Below, in pieces: positions 24,330 through 33,525 of a stretch of DNA of 64,000 nt; position 1 is the stretch's first letter; every line of letters begins with the position of its first letter. This DNA comes from Bin87 sp965232895 (lineage in GTDB: Bacteria; Chloroflexota; Dehalococcoidia; Lucifugimonadales; UBA3495). Made by a program: the position numbers and the translations under genes. The stretch lies in NCBI GenBank assembly GCA_965232895.1, contig OZ247430.1, positions 2,046,001 through 2,110,000 on the forward strand, read 5' to 3'. A model generated the notes under the pieces. It had not been told where the DNA came from, searched no databases, and saw only the letters and a list, made by a program, of their open reading frames with translations.

Positions 24330-25349
24330 TCAGCGGCGGTATTCGTCGCCGCAGTCGCCGATGATCCGGTACAGGTCGCGCGCGTTTGCCAGCACGGTTT
24401 CAATGGCTTGATTGTCATCATCATCCAGATGGAAGCCGAAGAGCCGCGCATTCTCGGCGATGTGCTCCGCCACGCCCAGCCGGGCTCCGATAATCACCCC
24501 TGCCACCGCTGGCTTCTCCAGGATGTAACGCTCGGCAACGTTGGCGATGCTGACCTCGTGCTTGTCCGCGATGCCTCGCAATACCGCAAGGAGCTGCTGC
24601 AAAAGCTGCCAGCCGCCCCAGGCGTTGATCATCTGCTTGTACTTGCCCAGGCTGGCAGTGTTCAACTGGGCCGGACCGGGCTCGGGCTGGCCCAGATAAC
24701 GATCGGAGAGCAGGCCGCCGCAGAGCACGCCGTAGGGCAGCAGCCACACCCGCTGCTCCTCGCAAACCTGTGACATCTGCACTTCCGGCCGGCGGTCAAT
24801 CAACGAGTACTGCACCTGGTTGGACACCACGCGGACGCCATGGTAGGCGATCTCCCGCAGCCGTTCGGTGTCGAAGTTGGTCAGGGCGACACGGTGGATC
24901 TTGCCCTCATCGCGCAGCGCCGCCAGTTGTTCCAGGGCGTCCAGGTAGCGCTTGTCGCCGTACTCCCACCAGTGAAATTGCAGCAGGTCCAGCCGTTCCA
25001 CGCCCATGCGACGCAACGAGATGTCCACGTTGTTCTCTACGATCTGCCGGGTCATCGGGCCCGGGCGCGGCACCCACTTGGTGAACGCCTGGATCCCGGA
25101 CACAGCGTCCTCGCCCAGTTCTGCCGCCAGCCGCCGCCGGAACTCGCCGATGAAGTCCTCAGCCGGGCCGTAGTGGTCGGCCAGGTCCCAGGTGGTGAAG
25201 CCGGCATCGTGGTAGGCCAGCATCGCATCCAGGGCCGATGCCGGATCTATGCGACCATGAGCGCCCGAAACCTGCCACATCCCGTTGAGGATGCGGCAGA
25301 TGGGCAGGTTCTCCACGAAACGGAGGCGGGCTTCTGACGGGAGAGACAT
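24330..25349 (-). CDS. Aldo/keto reductase
   Basis: About 339 residues using the ATG at 25349 (a frame extends to 25406 but the added residues have no family resemblance). TIM-barrel AKR: TTWDLADHYGPAED gives the catalytic Asp and Tyr; FTKWVPRPG has the Lys; LLQFHWWEYGD the His-containing strand; and VIIGARLGVAEHIAENA is the NADPH-binding loop. Reduces an aldehyde, ketone or dehydrates a sugar lactone in the cytosol. If the upstream nuclease gene is read to 25369, the two genes are only 19 bp apart. Confidence 0.83.
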   Translation of the reverse strand: MSLPSEARLRFVENLPICRILNGMWQVSGAHGRIDPASALDAMLAYHDAGFTTWDLADHYGPAEDFIGEFRRRLAAELGEDAVSGIQAFTKWVPRPGPMTRQIVENNVDISLRRMGVERLDLLQFHWWEYGDKRYLDALEQLAALRDEGKIHRVALTNFDTERLREIAYHGVRVVSNQVQYSLIDRRPEVQMSQVCEEQRVWLLPYGVLCGGLLSDRYLGQPEPGPAQLNTASLGKYKQMINAWGGWQLLQQLLAVLRGIADKHEVSIANVAERYILEKPAVAGVIIGARLGVAEHIAENARLFGFHLDDDDNQAIETVLANARDLYRIIGDCGDEYRR

Positions 25350-25368
25350 GGTTGTGTTGCGGCTTTTG

Positions 25369-25575
25369 CTACGATATTGGAGAATCTTGTGCTGCGATTT
25401 TTGCAATCATATCCAGAACAGACGTGACCTCAGGATCTATTTTCTCGGGTTCGATATGGTTCACCAAGAAATGGTAATCCGCCTTAGTTTGTATGCTCGA
25501 CATACCGGTTTTCGAGTAGAACGACCTGAATAGTGGTCCCAAGAAATCGTCTGAGACCTTGGTATTGTCGTCTCA
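25369..25575 (-). other. In-frame continuation of the OLD-type nuclease beyond the TGA
   Basis: Reading straight through the TGA at 25575-25573 gives 67 codons to a TAG at 25371-25369: DDNTKVSDDFLGPLFRSF ... DYHFLVNHIEPEKIDPEV ... LDMIAKIAAQ. A segment of this type (a Pro-Leu-Phe helix, then a Tyr-His, then IDPEV and LD-x-I) is what one expects at the C-terminus of this ATPase/TOPRIM family. So the stop looks like a nonsense mutation, a sequencing error or, less likely, recoding. Confidence 0.65.
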
Positions 25576-27072
25576 TGGCGACCCTCTGCCGAGAAGCTGC
25601 ATCGCATTTTCCGTTTCTGCAATTGACGCGGCCATGCTTTCGCGAAAGAGCGGCCATTCCGAGCCGGCCCACCGCATCAGGACATCATGAGTGCAGAAAT
25701 AGTTTTCGATCTCTCTTTTGCGCCAACTATGTTCAAACAGCGCGTCACTGCCACCACCGGGCAGGTTGAGGTTATCGTACAGTGCGAAACCGCGCAAAAC
25801 TGGACACGCCTCGCGCAAACCCCAGAAGTGCTCGCGCGCTCTCATGGGTTGGTTGCCCACATCACGGACAAACGGACGTTGGAGGGAATGCCGCGCGGGG
25901 TGGTCCAGGCATCGAGCGAATGCTTGAAGGATAGACAGATCTGTTGACCCCTCAACGTACAGTACCCAGCCGGCTAGCTCGGCCAGCAGGTATTGTTCGT
26001 AGCCAATATCCGACAGTGCTTCAAGGACTTGTCCCCGACCGCTGCGGCTGTCGATACGATGCGGGGAGCCGACAAATGCGGTTACCTGGTGCCGTTGACC
26101 GGCCTCATTCATCACGATCTCGGAGTGGGTCGCGATGACCAACTGGCTGCCTTGCTGCTCTGCGGTTTCAGCGATAGCCCGGTAGATCTGCCGTTGTCGT
26201 AGTATTTCCAGGTGAGCGTCCGGCTCGTCAAGCAAGATTACCGAGTCGGGATGCAGAAGCATGTAAGCCGTGAGCATCAACGTTTGCTGGAAACCACGTC
26301 CGGACGATGACAAGTCCAACTCCAGGTTTTGCATATAGGCGTCTTCGTAACGGAGCGTAATTTCGCCGCGTTCGGGGTTGTATTGAGGCTCTAATATCGT
26401 TGCGCCGAAAACATTGCGGATGCTAGGTATCAGGATAGTGTCCCATTGATTCCGGTGATCCAGATACACTTCGTAGCATAGATTGCGCAGCACCTCGGCC
26501 GTTCTGCCTTGTCCCAACAATACGTTGACCGTCCCGGGTTGCAGCATAGCTTCCGATGATGCTAAGCCGGACATAGGGGGCAGGAAAGCGATTTGCTCAC
26601 GGAAAGCCTCTTCTGGGATCAGCATCCTGCGCTTGCCGTCAGCAGACATCCTCAAGGGCCGGCAGTAGAAGGATTCCGGGTTAGCGTAGTCAAACTCCAA
26701 ACCGCAAGTCCATTCCCTGCCACCAGGAGACACGCCGTCAACGATAATCTCAATGCGGACGTTGGCGGTACCGCCTTCCTGCCGATTGGCTTCCCGTGTT
26801 CTCATCCCGCGCCACAGAAGGTTCGCGTGGCCGACTGGTACCGACAACAAATCCAATCGGTTGATGGATACGCCAGGGCGCTGCAAATCATCCGTGGGCA
26901 CCATGCCCCAACGCTCTCTCCACCGGCGCAGGCCCAATTCCCAAAGCGATAACGCCTGCAGTGCCGTGGTCTTGCCGGAGTCATTGGGGCCGACGAAGAC
27001 CACGACGCTATCCAGTTCGACGGTGACGTCCTCGAACTGCTTGAAATTGCGGACTGTCAGCTTGGTCAGCAT
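25573..27072 (-). CDS. OLD-type ATPase/TOPRIM nuclease, interrupted by in-frame TGA
   Basis: 499 residues from ATG 27072 (an upstream start at 27102 has no better support). Residues 28-35 GPNDSGKT are Walker A; SSSGRGFQQ (about 255) is the ABC signature; VILLDEPDAHLE (about 277) Walker B; IATHSE (about 313) the H-loop; and VLYVEGSTD (about 370) opens the TOPRIM domain. This order defines OLD-family nucleases, many of which are anti-phage (for example GajA-type). The TGA at 25575-25573 falls after LLGRGSP but the frame continues for 67 family-like residues. No helicase or reverse-transcriptase partner is adjacent. AT-richer than neighbours; probably acquired. Confidence 0.75.
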   Translation of the reverse strand: MLTKLTVRNFKQFEDVTVELDSVVVFVGPNDSGKTTALQALSLWELGLRRWRERWGMVPTDDLQRPGVSINRLDLLSVPVGHANLLWRGMRTREANRQEGGTANVRIEIIVDGVSPGGREWTCGLEFDYANPESFYCRPLRMSADGKRRMLIPEEAFREQIAFLPPMSGLASSEAMLQPGTVNVLLGQGRTAEVLRNLCYEVYLDHRNQWDTILIPSIRNVFGATILEPQYNPERGEITLRYEDAYMQNLELDLSSSGRGFQQTLMLTAYMLLHPDSVILLDEPDAHLEILRQRQIYRAIAETAEQQGSQLVIATHSEIVMNEAGQRHQVTAFVGSPHRIDSRSGRGQVLEALSDIGYEQYLLAELAGWVLYVEGSTDLSILQAFARCLDHPARHSLQRPFVRDVGNQPMRAREHFWGLREACPVLRGFALYDNLNLPGGGSDALFEHSWRKREIENYFCTHDVLMRWAGSEWPLFRESMAASIAETENAMQLLGRGSP

Positions 27073-27206
27073 CGTTGCGGTAGTTTCCCCATCGGCGCGC
27101 ATCGCGATTGTACCATCCCGCCCATCGGTTCAAGCATCCCTGTGTTAGGATGCGCGCAATCACTCCCCAGATACAGTTTTGCCCGCCCAGCACAGGAGGC
27201 ACCGCC

Positions 27207-28313
27207 ATGACTACGCAGCAGCCCATCCGCATCGGACTGATCGGCGCCAACATCCATCAGGGCTGGTCCCCGCGCGCGCACCTGCCCGCCCTGGCCGCGC
27301 ACCCCGACTTCGACCTCGCCGCCGTGTGCACCACGCGCCAGGAATCGGCGAACGAGGCCAAGGCCGCCTTCAACGCCGGCAGCGCGTGGGACGACTACAA
27401 CCGGATGCTCGCCGACGCCGACATCGAGGCCGCCACTATTTCCCTGCGCGTACCCAACCACTACGAGCCGACCACCGCCGCGCTGCGAGCCGGCAAGCAC
27501 ACCTTCACCGAGTGGCCGCTGGGTCGCACCACCGCCGAGGCCATCGAGATGGCCGACCTCGCCCGGGAGCGGGGCGTCAAGACGGCGGTGGGCCTGCAGG
27601 CCCGCGCCAATCCCGCCATTGCCCACCTGAAAAACCTGGTGGCAGATGGCTACGTGGGCCGGGTCATGACCTGTCACGTGCGGCTGATGCGCGAGGGCGT
27701 GCTGTCGCGGGATTCCGGGCGCACCTGGCAGCGCGACAACGAGCTTGGCGCGCACACCCTGACCATTGCCTGCGGGCACACCATCGACGCGCTGTGCAGC
27801 GTGGTGGGGGAGTTCGGCGACGTGGCCACCGTGGTCAGCACCCAGGCCGCCACGTGGCACGAAACCGACACCGGCCAGGACCTCGATGTGACGTCGCCGG
27901 ACAACATCCTGGTGAGCGGCAACCTGCAGGGCGGCGGCGTGGCCTCGGTTCAGATCGGCAGCACACCCTGGGCCGGCAGCGGTTACCGCATGGAGATCTA
28001 CGGCGAGGAGGGAACGCTGGTGGCGGTCTCCGTCGACTCGCCGCAGATGCAACAGGTCAGCATCCGGGGCGCCCGCGGCGGCAGCAACGAGCTCCAGGAC
28101 CTGACGCCGGCCGAAGAACTGCACCTGGCCCCCGAGATTCCGGGCAGCACGGCATACAACGTAGGCCAGTTGTACAGCCTGTTTGCCGCGTCGATCCGGG
28201 GCACGGCCAACAGCGACGCGCTGCCCGACTTCGACCACGCGGTGGGGCTGCACAAGTTCATCGACGCCATCCGCCAATCCAGCGACGAGGGCCGGCGGGT
28301 TGATTTGGGGTAA
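27207..28313 (+). CDS. Gfo/Idh/MocA family oxidoreductase
   Basis: 368 residues. AGGAGG lies 7 bases before the ATG at 27207, so earlier in-frame starts are rejected. The NAD(P)-binding start IRIGLIGANIHQGWSPRAH replaces the usual GxGxxG with GANxxxG, as in Gal80-like members; DIEAATISLRVPNHYEPTTAAL and GKHTFTEWPLG (K-x-x-x-EWP instead of EKP) are further family marks. The EWP form is also common in Gal80-like proteins. Probably a sugar or inositol dehydrogenase of unknown substrate. Divergent from the OLD-type gene. Confidence 0.8.
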   Translation: MTTQQPIRIGLIGANIHQGWSPRAHLPALAAHPDFDLAAVCTTRQESANEAKAAFNAGSAWDDYNRMLADADIEAATISLRVPNHYEPTTAALRAGKHTFTEWPLGRTTAEAIEMADLARERGVKTAVGLQARANPAIAHLKNLVADGYVGRVMTCHVRLMREGVLSRDSGRTWQRDNELGAHTLTIACGHTIDALCSVVGEFGDVATVVSTQAATWHETDTGQDLDVTSPDNILVSGNLQGGGVASVQIGSTPWAGSGYRMEIYGEEGTLVAVSVDSPQMQQVSIRGARGGSNELQDLTPAEELHLAPEIPGSTAYNVGQLYSLFAASIRGTANSDALPDFDHAVGLHKFIDAIRQSSDEGRRVDLG

Positions 28314-28365
28314 AATAACCCAACCAAATATGCGCTTAAATGCATTGGGATGAGGCCGGGCAACG

Positions 28366-28953
28366 TTGACCACATCGACTGAAATTTACAGCGGGATGCG
28401 CATGACGTCCGAGGAGTTCCGCAGCCTGCCTGAAGCTGGCCCACGCTGCGAATTGCTTGAGGGGGTGTTGTACGTAATGCCGGAACCTGCGCTCGACCAT
28501 CAGTTCCTGGTGCAGATCCTGTGGAAATTCCTGTTTGACCAGTTGACGGTGGCCGGCCTCGCCCACACGTACATACCGGTGAACCTGGTCGTGTCGGGCG
28601 AAAACTACCTATCCCCCGACATTATCGTCATTCGGGCCGACCGATCCGAAATACTTGGTGAAGTATGGGTGAACGGCGCTCCTGACATCGTCGTGGAGGT
28701 ACTGTCCAGTGACCGCGACCGCGATCTCGTGGAGAAGCGCACATTGTACCAGCAGGCTGGCGTTCCCGAATACTGGATCCTGGATGGCGACGCGGACACA
28801 CTCACCGCTCTGGAACTGGCCGACGACGGCACGTATCAAGAGAAGGCCGTCTTGACCGCCGAGGACACCCTGACCACCCCGCTCTTCCCGGAGTTCAGCC
28901 TGCCCCTGGCGCAGGTGTTCAACCATCCGGCGCGGATACGTTCCCAGGACTAA
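28366..28953 (+). CDS. Uma2 family endonuclease
   Basis: 195 residues; a TTG start at 28366 aligns with the ATG of its tandem neighbour (MTTSTEIYSG versus MTTTPDIRTG); an internal ATG at 28396 is the alternative. Motifs: LSPDIIVIR, PDIVVEVLSS, and VEKRTLYQQAGVPEYWILD give the Asp, Glu and Lys of the nuclease fold. It is followed after 26 bp by a second copy; the last 30 residues of the two are nearly identical, as is the DNA. A different subgroup from the six-gene array (EYWILDGD rather than EVWL). Confidence 0.82.
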   Translation: MTTSTEIYSGMRMTSEEFRSLPEAGPRCELLEGVLYVMPEPALDHQFLVQILWKFLFDQLTVAGLAHTYIPVNLVVSGENYLSPDIIVIRADRSEILGEVWVNGAPDIVVEVLSSDRDRDLVEKRTLYQQAGVPEYWILDGDADTLTALELADDGTYQEKAVLTAEDTLTTPLFPEFSLPLAQVFNHPARIRSQD

Positions 28954-28979
28954 TCAGTTCACCCATTGGGGCAGTTACC

Positions 28980-29570
28980 ATGACGACCACACCTGACATC
29001 AGGACGGGCGCCTGCATGAATCTGGCGGAGTTTCTGGACTTGCCTCCACAGGAGACGCGCTGCGAGCTCATCGACGGGGTTGTGTTTATGGCCGCTTTCC
29101 CGATCCCGGACCACCAATTTCTGGCCATGGTTTTGAGCGGCTACATGTTCCAGCAAATCATTGAAACCGGGCTCGGCATCGTGTACCAGGTGGCCGGCGT
29201 CGTCGTATCGGACAACAGCGCTTTGGGCCCGGATATTGTAGTCGTGCGGGCGGAGCGTGTGGGCATCATCGGCTCAACAGTCATCGATGGCGGCCCGCCG
29301 GACATCGTGGTGGAAGTGTTGTCGTCCAACCGACACGTGGAGCTGGTGCGCAAGCGCCAACTGTACGCGGCGGCAGGCATCCCGGAATACTGGATCCTGG
29401 ACGGCGATGCGAACATACTGGCGGTCCTGGAACTAACCGACGACGCCTCGTATCAGGAGCGTGCCGTCCTCACCGCCGCCGGCACCCTGACCACCCCGCT
29501 CTTCCCGGAGTTCAGCCTGCCCCTGGCGCAGGTGTTCGACCATCCGGCACGGATCCGGCGGCAGGAATAA
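28980..29570 (+). CDS. Uma2 family endonuclease, tandem partner
   Basis: 196 residues, motifs LGPDIVVVR, PPDIVVEVLSS, VRKRQLYAAAGIPEYWILD. The N-terminal two thirds differ from the upstream copy, whereas the tail from EFSLPLAQVF to the end is almost identical, echoing the patchwork seen in the 10-14 kb array. A strong stem-loop lies 26 bp after the stop. Confidence 0.83.
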   Translation: MTTTPDIRTGACMNLAEFLDLPPQETRCELIDGVVFMAAFPIPDHQFLAMVLSGYMFQQIIETGLGIVYQVAGVVVSDNSALGPDIVVVRAERVGIIGSTVIDGGPPDIVVEVLSSNRHVELVRKRQLYAAAGIPEYWILDGDANILAVLELTDDASYQERAVLTAAGTLTTPLFPEFSLPLAQVFDHPARIRRQE

Positions 29571-29596
29571 TCCGCCGCGCCGGACCACAAAAAACT

Positions 29597-29623
29597 GAGG
29601 GGCGGGTTGCACACCCGCCCCTC
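29597..29623 (-). terminator. Intrinsic terminator of the 29649 LLM gene, stem shared by both strands
   Basis: GAGGGGCGGG (29597-29606) and CCCGCCCCTC (29614-29623) form a perfect 10-bp stem with a 7-base loop. On the minus strand it is followed by AGTTTTTTG, a proper T-run, so it ends the LLM gene transcript; on the plus strand (after Uma2) the T-run is weak (TTGCTTGG), so termination in that direction is less certain. Confidence 0.85.
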
Positions 29624-29648
29624 TTGCTTGGCCCGATGCCGTTGCCGG

Positions 29649-30911
29649 TTAGTCGGCGGTGGTGGTCGCCGTCGCGCCTGCGGTGGCGGAGTCGACGACG
29701 GGCTGGTTGGTGCGGGGGTCTACCTCGAAGGGGGAGTAGAGCTCCAGCTCCTTGCCCATCTCGCGGACGGCGGGGATGACTTCCTCGCCCATCAGGCGGA
29801 GGCTGCGCATCTGGTCCTCGTGGGTCATGGCGCCGTCGCCGTCCCAGAAGAAAACGCTGCCCGGGCGCAGGTATTCCAGAACCTCGCGGATCTTGGGAAT
29901 GACCGTCTTGGGCGTGCCGGTGATGATGGTGCTGTCGGCCACCTGGTCCTCGAAGGGACGGCGGTTGGTGCCGAAGCGGCCGGCGGGCCCGAAGGCGGCG
30001 GCGGACAACCTACGCGACGTGCGGGACGTGTGGCCCGGCAGGTTCATGATGGCGGGGTTGATGCCGCCCTCGTTGCCCGCCAGGAAGGGGTTGCTCACGC
30101 CGGACAGGTACTTGCGCCCGACTTCCTCGGCCAGCTCCTCGGTCTCGTCGACGTGCACCTTCCACAGGTAGGCCACGTTCTGCGTGCCCGACTCGTAGCC
30201 GTTTTCGGCGGCGGTGTCGTGGTAGAGCTGGAAGGCCTCGCGGGTGGGCTCCAGGCGGGTGGCCAGCAGCACCAGCGGGTAGCGATGCTCGGCGCACCAC
30301 TTCACGGTCTCAACGGACACCGTGGACGGGATCCAGATCTGCGGGTGGGGTTCCTGCAAAGGCTTGGCCCACGGGTTGACGTAGCGGTAATGGAAGTGCT
30401 TGCCCTCCCAGCGCCAGGGGCCGGGCTCGGTCCACGCCTTGATGATCAGGTCGTGGGCCTCCTCGAACCGCTCGCGGTTGAAGTTGGGCGGCGAGTTGTG
30501 GGACCAGCTCTCGCGACCGCCGCCGCGCACGAATCCGGACACCAGGCGGCCGTGGGAAATCATGTCGATCATGGACAGCTGCTCGGCCAGCCACAGGGGG
30601 TCGTCCCAGATGGGCAGCACGTTGCCCAGGATGATGATCTTCACCTTGTTGGTGATGCGGGCCAGGATGGACGCGCCCACGTTGGTGACGCCCTGCATGC
30701 AGAAGGGCGTGGAGTGGTGCTCGTTGAGCATCACGGCGTCGAAGCCCATCTCCTCGGCGTAAACCTTCTCGTCGAGGTAGCGGTTGTACAGCTGGGCGCC
30801 GACGTCGGGCCGGTAGTGGCTGTTGGAAATGCCCAGGTCGGTGCTCTGGGTGCCCATCAGGCCGGAGCTCTCATCCTGCCAGGGCTGCTCGGTGAAATGG
30901 CCAATCAGCAT
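29649..30911 (-). CDS. LLM class flavin-dependent oxidoreductase
   Basis: 420 residues, the largest luciferase-like gene here. Motifs: MLIGHFTEQPWQDESSG start, DAVMLNEHHSTPF, KVKIIILGNVLPIWDDPLWLAEQ, and GRLVSGFVRGGGRESWSHN. These resemble the group that includes limonene/alkanesulfonate-type monooxygenases, acting with reduced flavin. Substrate unknown. Ends in a Thr/Ala-rich tail (ATAGATATTTAD). Ended by the intrinsic terminator at 29597-29623. Confidence 0.85.
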   Translation of the reverse strand: MLIGHFTEQPWQDESSGLMGTQSTDLGISNSHYRPDVGAQLYNRYLDEKVYAEEMGFDAVMLNEHHSTPFCMQGVTNVGASILARITNKVKIIILGNVLPIWDDPLWLAEQLSMIDMISHGRLVSGFVRGGGRESWSHNSPPNFNRERFEEAHDLIIKAWTEPGPWRWEGKHFHYRYVNPWAKPLQEPHPQIWIPSTVSVETVKWCAEHRYPLVLLATRLEPTREAFQLYHDTAAENGYESGTQNVAYLWKVHVDETEELAEEVGRKYLSGVSNPFLAGNEGGINPAIMNLPGHTSRTSRRLSAAAFGPAGRFGTNRRPFEDQVADSTIITGTPKTVIPKIREVLEYLRPGSVFFWDGDGAMTHEDQMRSLRLMGEEVIPAVREMGKELELYSPFEVDPRTNQPVVDSATAGATATTTAD

Positions 30912-31004
30912 AACGGCCTCTCCTTAGTGGGTGCGCAGTACGGGTGTGTCAATGATGGCCGCAGTTTAGCAGGCGGCGGTGGAGGGGGCAAGGTTGGAGA
31001 GTGA

Positions 31005-31823
31005 TTACAAACCGCAATGGCCCTCGCATTCGTTGACAAATCCATTCACCTCGCGCTCTTGGCTGTCTAATGCTAGGGCTTCATCCAGCGGGATACGCCG
31101 ATGATGTAAGAATGCCTGTTTGCGGAACATACGGCCAGCGTTGTGCCTGGTGGAGCGAAGCATAGCGTCTATTTGAACCGTTTCTCGGTAGAGCTCAGGT
31201 TCGCTACGCTTGATGTCGAGCCAACTTGACGAGCTCCGGAACGGACAGCCGACGCAGGCGCTACGAGAAAGCTCGCGGTGCGAATAACGGTCTGCGAACC
31301 ACACTTGACATTCCTCGCGAGTCATTGGCACATCGTCAATCAACGGGTAACGGTGCTTGATCCACCAATTGCGGCTAGGCTTGACCCGCATTGCCTCATC
31401 TGTGGTTATTCCTAGCCACATTTCGACATTCGTTTCTGATGAAAGGCTTTGCCGAGGCCGCACTCCCAGCAATTTTTGGACCTCCCTTCTGATAGGATCC
31501 AATTTGTAATTCTTGGTGCATTGCCGCCAATTGATCCCATCTGGTTGCCCGTCGCTGCCAGCCAAATACGCTGGCAGCGTAAGCCAGGCCTGACCTTGAG
31601 CGTTTATACCGTCGATTACGTCTTCTTTCAGACTGCGCCCATTGCCGGTTGTTATCACTGGAAAAGATACCTGGGAGCCTAGCCACGCGATGTTGTCATA
31701 AACAGATTGCGGTTCCCAGCGGGTATCCGCAAAAATAGCGCAATCCGGCTTGGCCCCGAATTCGCCCTGCTCCGCAAGCAAGCACATAACCGTGCTCTGC
31801 ACACCACCGCCCAGGCTCAACAC
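31005..31823 (-). CDS. PP-loop ATPase, PAPS-reductase-like
   Basis: 272 residues from a GTG. LSLGGGVQSTVMCLL at residues 2-16 is the PP-loop (SxGxxSS/T) that binds ATP for adenylation; CAIFADTRWEPQSVYDNIAWL resembles the second strand of PAPS reductase/DndC-like adenine nucleotide alpha-hydrolases; the tail has SACVGCPFRS (about residues 188-197), a paired-Cys site. Members adenylate or thiolate substrates and are frequent in phages and defence loci. In-frame sequence before the GTG reads ...TPPALR with no start codon. Last gene of a four-gene minus-strand cluster. Confidence 0.7.
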   Translation of the reverse strand: MLSLGGGVQSTVMCLLAEQGEFGAKPDCAIFADTRWEPQSVYDNIAWLGSQVSFPVITTGNGRSLKEDVIDGINAQGQAWLTLPAYLAGSDGQPDGINWRQCTKNYKLDPIRREVQKLLGVRPRQSLSSETNVEMWLGITTDEAMRVKPSRNWWIKHRYPLIDDVPMTREECQVWFADRYSHRELSRSACVGCPFRSSSSWLDIKRSEPELYRETVQIDAMLRSTRHNAGRMFRKQAFLHHRRIPLDEALALDSQEREVNGFVNECEGHCGL

Positions 31824-31858
31824 GCGGAGGGCTGGTGGAGTGTTCCGGTGGCGATAGC

Positions 31859-32629
31859 CTAAGGCCCTTTTGGGGGCTTGGCCTCCTCCACAACGTCCCG
31901 CAGTTCGTTGTAATCCAGAAAGTCGAACGATAGAGTTGCAGCACGCAGGTTCAAAGCCGTCATCAACTCATTGGCGTCTTTCGTTGTCCGTAGATGCTCA
32001 TTATCGTCCAGAAAAACGTCCCAGACAGCCGCCAATAACCGGGCGTTAGACGACAAAAATGTCCTGTCAATGGTTTGGTGGTATAGGTTGACGTTTCCTG
32101 ACATAGCTGTGAGCAAGTCGTCTTGACTATGCTCCGAATACTCAGCAGCCCGAGTTGCCATTTCGCCAAGCCACCATAGGCGAGCAGCAGCATTCCACTT
32201 GCGCCCGTCTGAACCGGAATACTGCAGCCAATGTCGCCTCACGAAGTTGGTCGAGGCTTGCTGCAGGTTGCTCGACTCCCAGCGAACAGGTACATATTGG
32301 GGCAGGTCAAAGCAGTTGACCGTTGCCCACAGCAAATTATTCGCCACCTGTGATACGGAGCTGCCCACTGCCTGTCTTAACGTGGGCGCATATTCGGCAT
32401 CTGAACTCGGCCCACCCTGCTGTAAGCGATTTAAGCCCGACAGTGATGCCGGCATGACCAATCGCTCGCCGTACAGCTCAGCATCCGGACCGTGTTCCAC
32501 ACGGCCGGTGCGCTCCATGCGGCGCCGTAACTCGTCAGGGTTGCCCTGCACAAATAACTGCGGCTCGGATTCGGCAAGCGTCCGCAAGGCGTGGTAGCCG
32601 GAATCGTTCAACAACCGGACTTCTGGCAT
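31859..32629 (-). CDS. DUF6339-like protein of accessory cluster
   Basis: 256 residues beginning MPEVRLLNDSGYHALRTLAE. The middle is helical and aromatic (YVPVRWESSNLQQASTNFVR, WNAAARLWWLGEMATRAAEY), and the C-terminus is acidic and ends KPPKGP. This arrangement resembles proteins annotated as DUF6339, from memory; I cannot search to confirm. AGGAG precedes the ATG. It starts 14 bp after the upstream gene ends and ends 35 bp before the PP-loop gene, so co-transcription is likely. Function unknown. Confidence 0.55.
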   Translation of the reverse strand: MPEVRLLNDSGYHALRTLAESEPQLFVQGNPDELRRRMERTGRVEHGPDAELYGERLVMPASLSGLNRLQQGGPSSDAEYAPTLRQAVGSSVSQVANNLLWATVNCFDLPQYVPVRWESSNLQQASTNFVRRHWLQYSGSDGRKWNAAARLWWLGEMATRAAEYSEHSQDDLLTAMSGNVNLYHQTIDRTFLSSNARLLAAVWDVFLDDNEHLRTTKDANELMTALNLRAATLSFDFLDYNELRDVVEEAKPPKGP

Positions 32630-32643
32630 GACCAGTCAGGCTC

Positions 32644-33525
32644 CTACTCATCTGTGTCATCAGCGTCTGCGTAGTCCGCAAGTATGCTGGCAAAAGGCGA
32701 ACGCAACAACCGTTGTGCTGCCAAAAGCAAAGAGTGCTCCCCAGAATAGTCTGGGCCTCCGATGTCCAGATTGTGGCTGCGTAGTTGCGCCTTGACACAA
32801 CTCAACCAAGCGCAATTTTCCTCGTCGCTCTCATCGCCCAAATCTTTTACGACTGCAAGAACACACACGACCGCGCTGGTGAAGACCGTAGGCATCGGCA
32901 AGTTGTTTGCCTTGCGAACCTCATTGAATGCATTAAGCGTAGCGTTGTTGGCCCGTATTGCCACGTAGTCTTTCCCCAGATCTGGGTCGACATCGAACTC
33001 ACCGTCGTTCAAACGATCACTTTCATCCTCTTCCAAACGAAAAATGCTCCGTATCGGTCGCGCATCGGAGTCGATGTCAAAAATCCACGGTAGGTCGGTA
33101 GCCAACGGGGCCAGTCGTTCAATAGTCACTGGCTGATTATGGTATTCGGAGTGGGCTGTCCGGGTTGAATGAACAAAAGCGCGTGTTGCCAATATCACTG
33201 GATGAATTTGTATGGCGTTCTTGAGGTAACGCACCGGGATGCGTCCGCGGGCTATGAGCGGGTCCGTGGGTGTGGCCTCAAGTCTGTCGCGGTACAATGT
33301 TGAACCGCAATAAATCATCGCGGTGCATTTGGCATCTTGGGTCTGCACGGCCCGCATTAGTGCTGGTTCGGTCAAATTGAACCGCACTGATACGGAAAGC
33401 ATCCCATCGTCTGGGTCGTATTGCGGAGGATCGCAAGAGGTCTCCAGCGTGGAATCCATGCCATAATCGTCTGCATCGGGCCTCAGCACCGGATACAGAT
33501 ACTGGCGGTTAGGACGGTAACGCAT
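32644..33525 (-). CDS. Unknown protein of the GHKL/PP-loop cluster
   Basis: About 293 residues from the ATG at 33525, chosen because a long purine-rich ribosome site (GGGAGGGGGAGGATA) precedes it; an open frame runs back to 33591. N-terminal part is beta-rich (MLSVSVRFNLTEPALMRAVQ, CTAMIYCGSTLYRDRL), then VIERLAPLATD-type segments and an acidic C-terminus. Its start overlaps the end of the GHKL gene by 17 bp. I do not recognise the family. The tight packing suggests a stoichiometric partner of the ATPase. Confidence 0.6.
   Translation of the reverse strand: MRYRPNRQYLYPVLRPDADDYGMDSTLETSCDPPQYDPDDGMLSVSVRFNLTEPALMRAVQTQDAKCTAMIYCGSTLYRDRLEATPTDPLIARGRIPVRYLKNAIQIHPVILATRAFVHSTRTAHSEYHNQPVTIERLAPLATDLPWIFDIDSDARPIRSIFRLEEDESDRLNDGEFDVDPDLGKDYVAIRANNATLNAFNEVRKANNLPMPTVFTSAVVCVLAVVKDLGDESDEENCAWLSCVKAQLRSHNLDIGGPDYSGEHSLLLAAQRLLRSPFASILADYADADDTDE

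Noticed and set aside
25573..27102. Gabija-type two-gene system
   Set aside because: The ATPase/TOPRIM gene is present but no UvrD-like helicase is adjacent.
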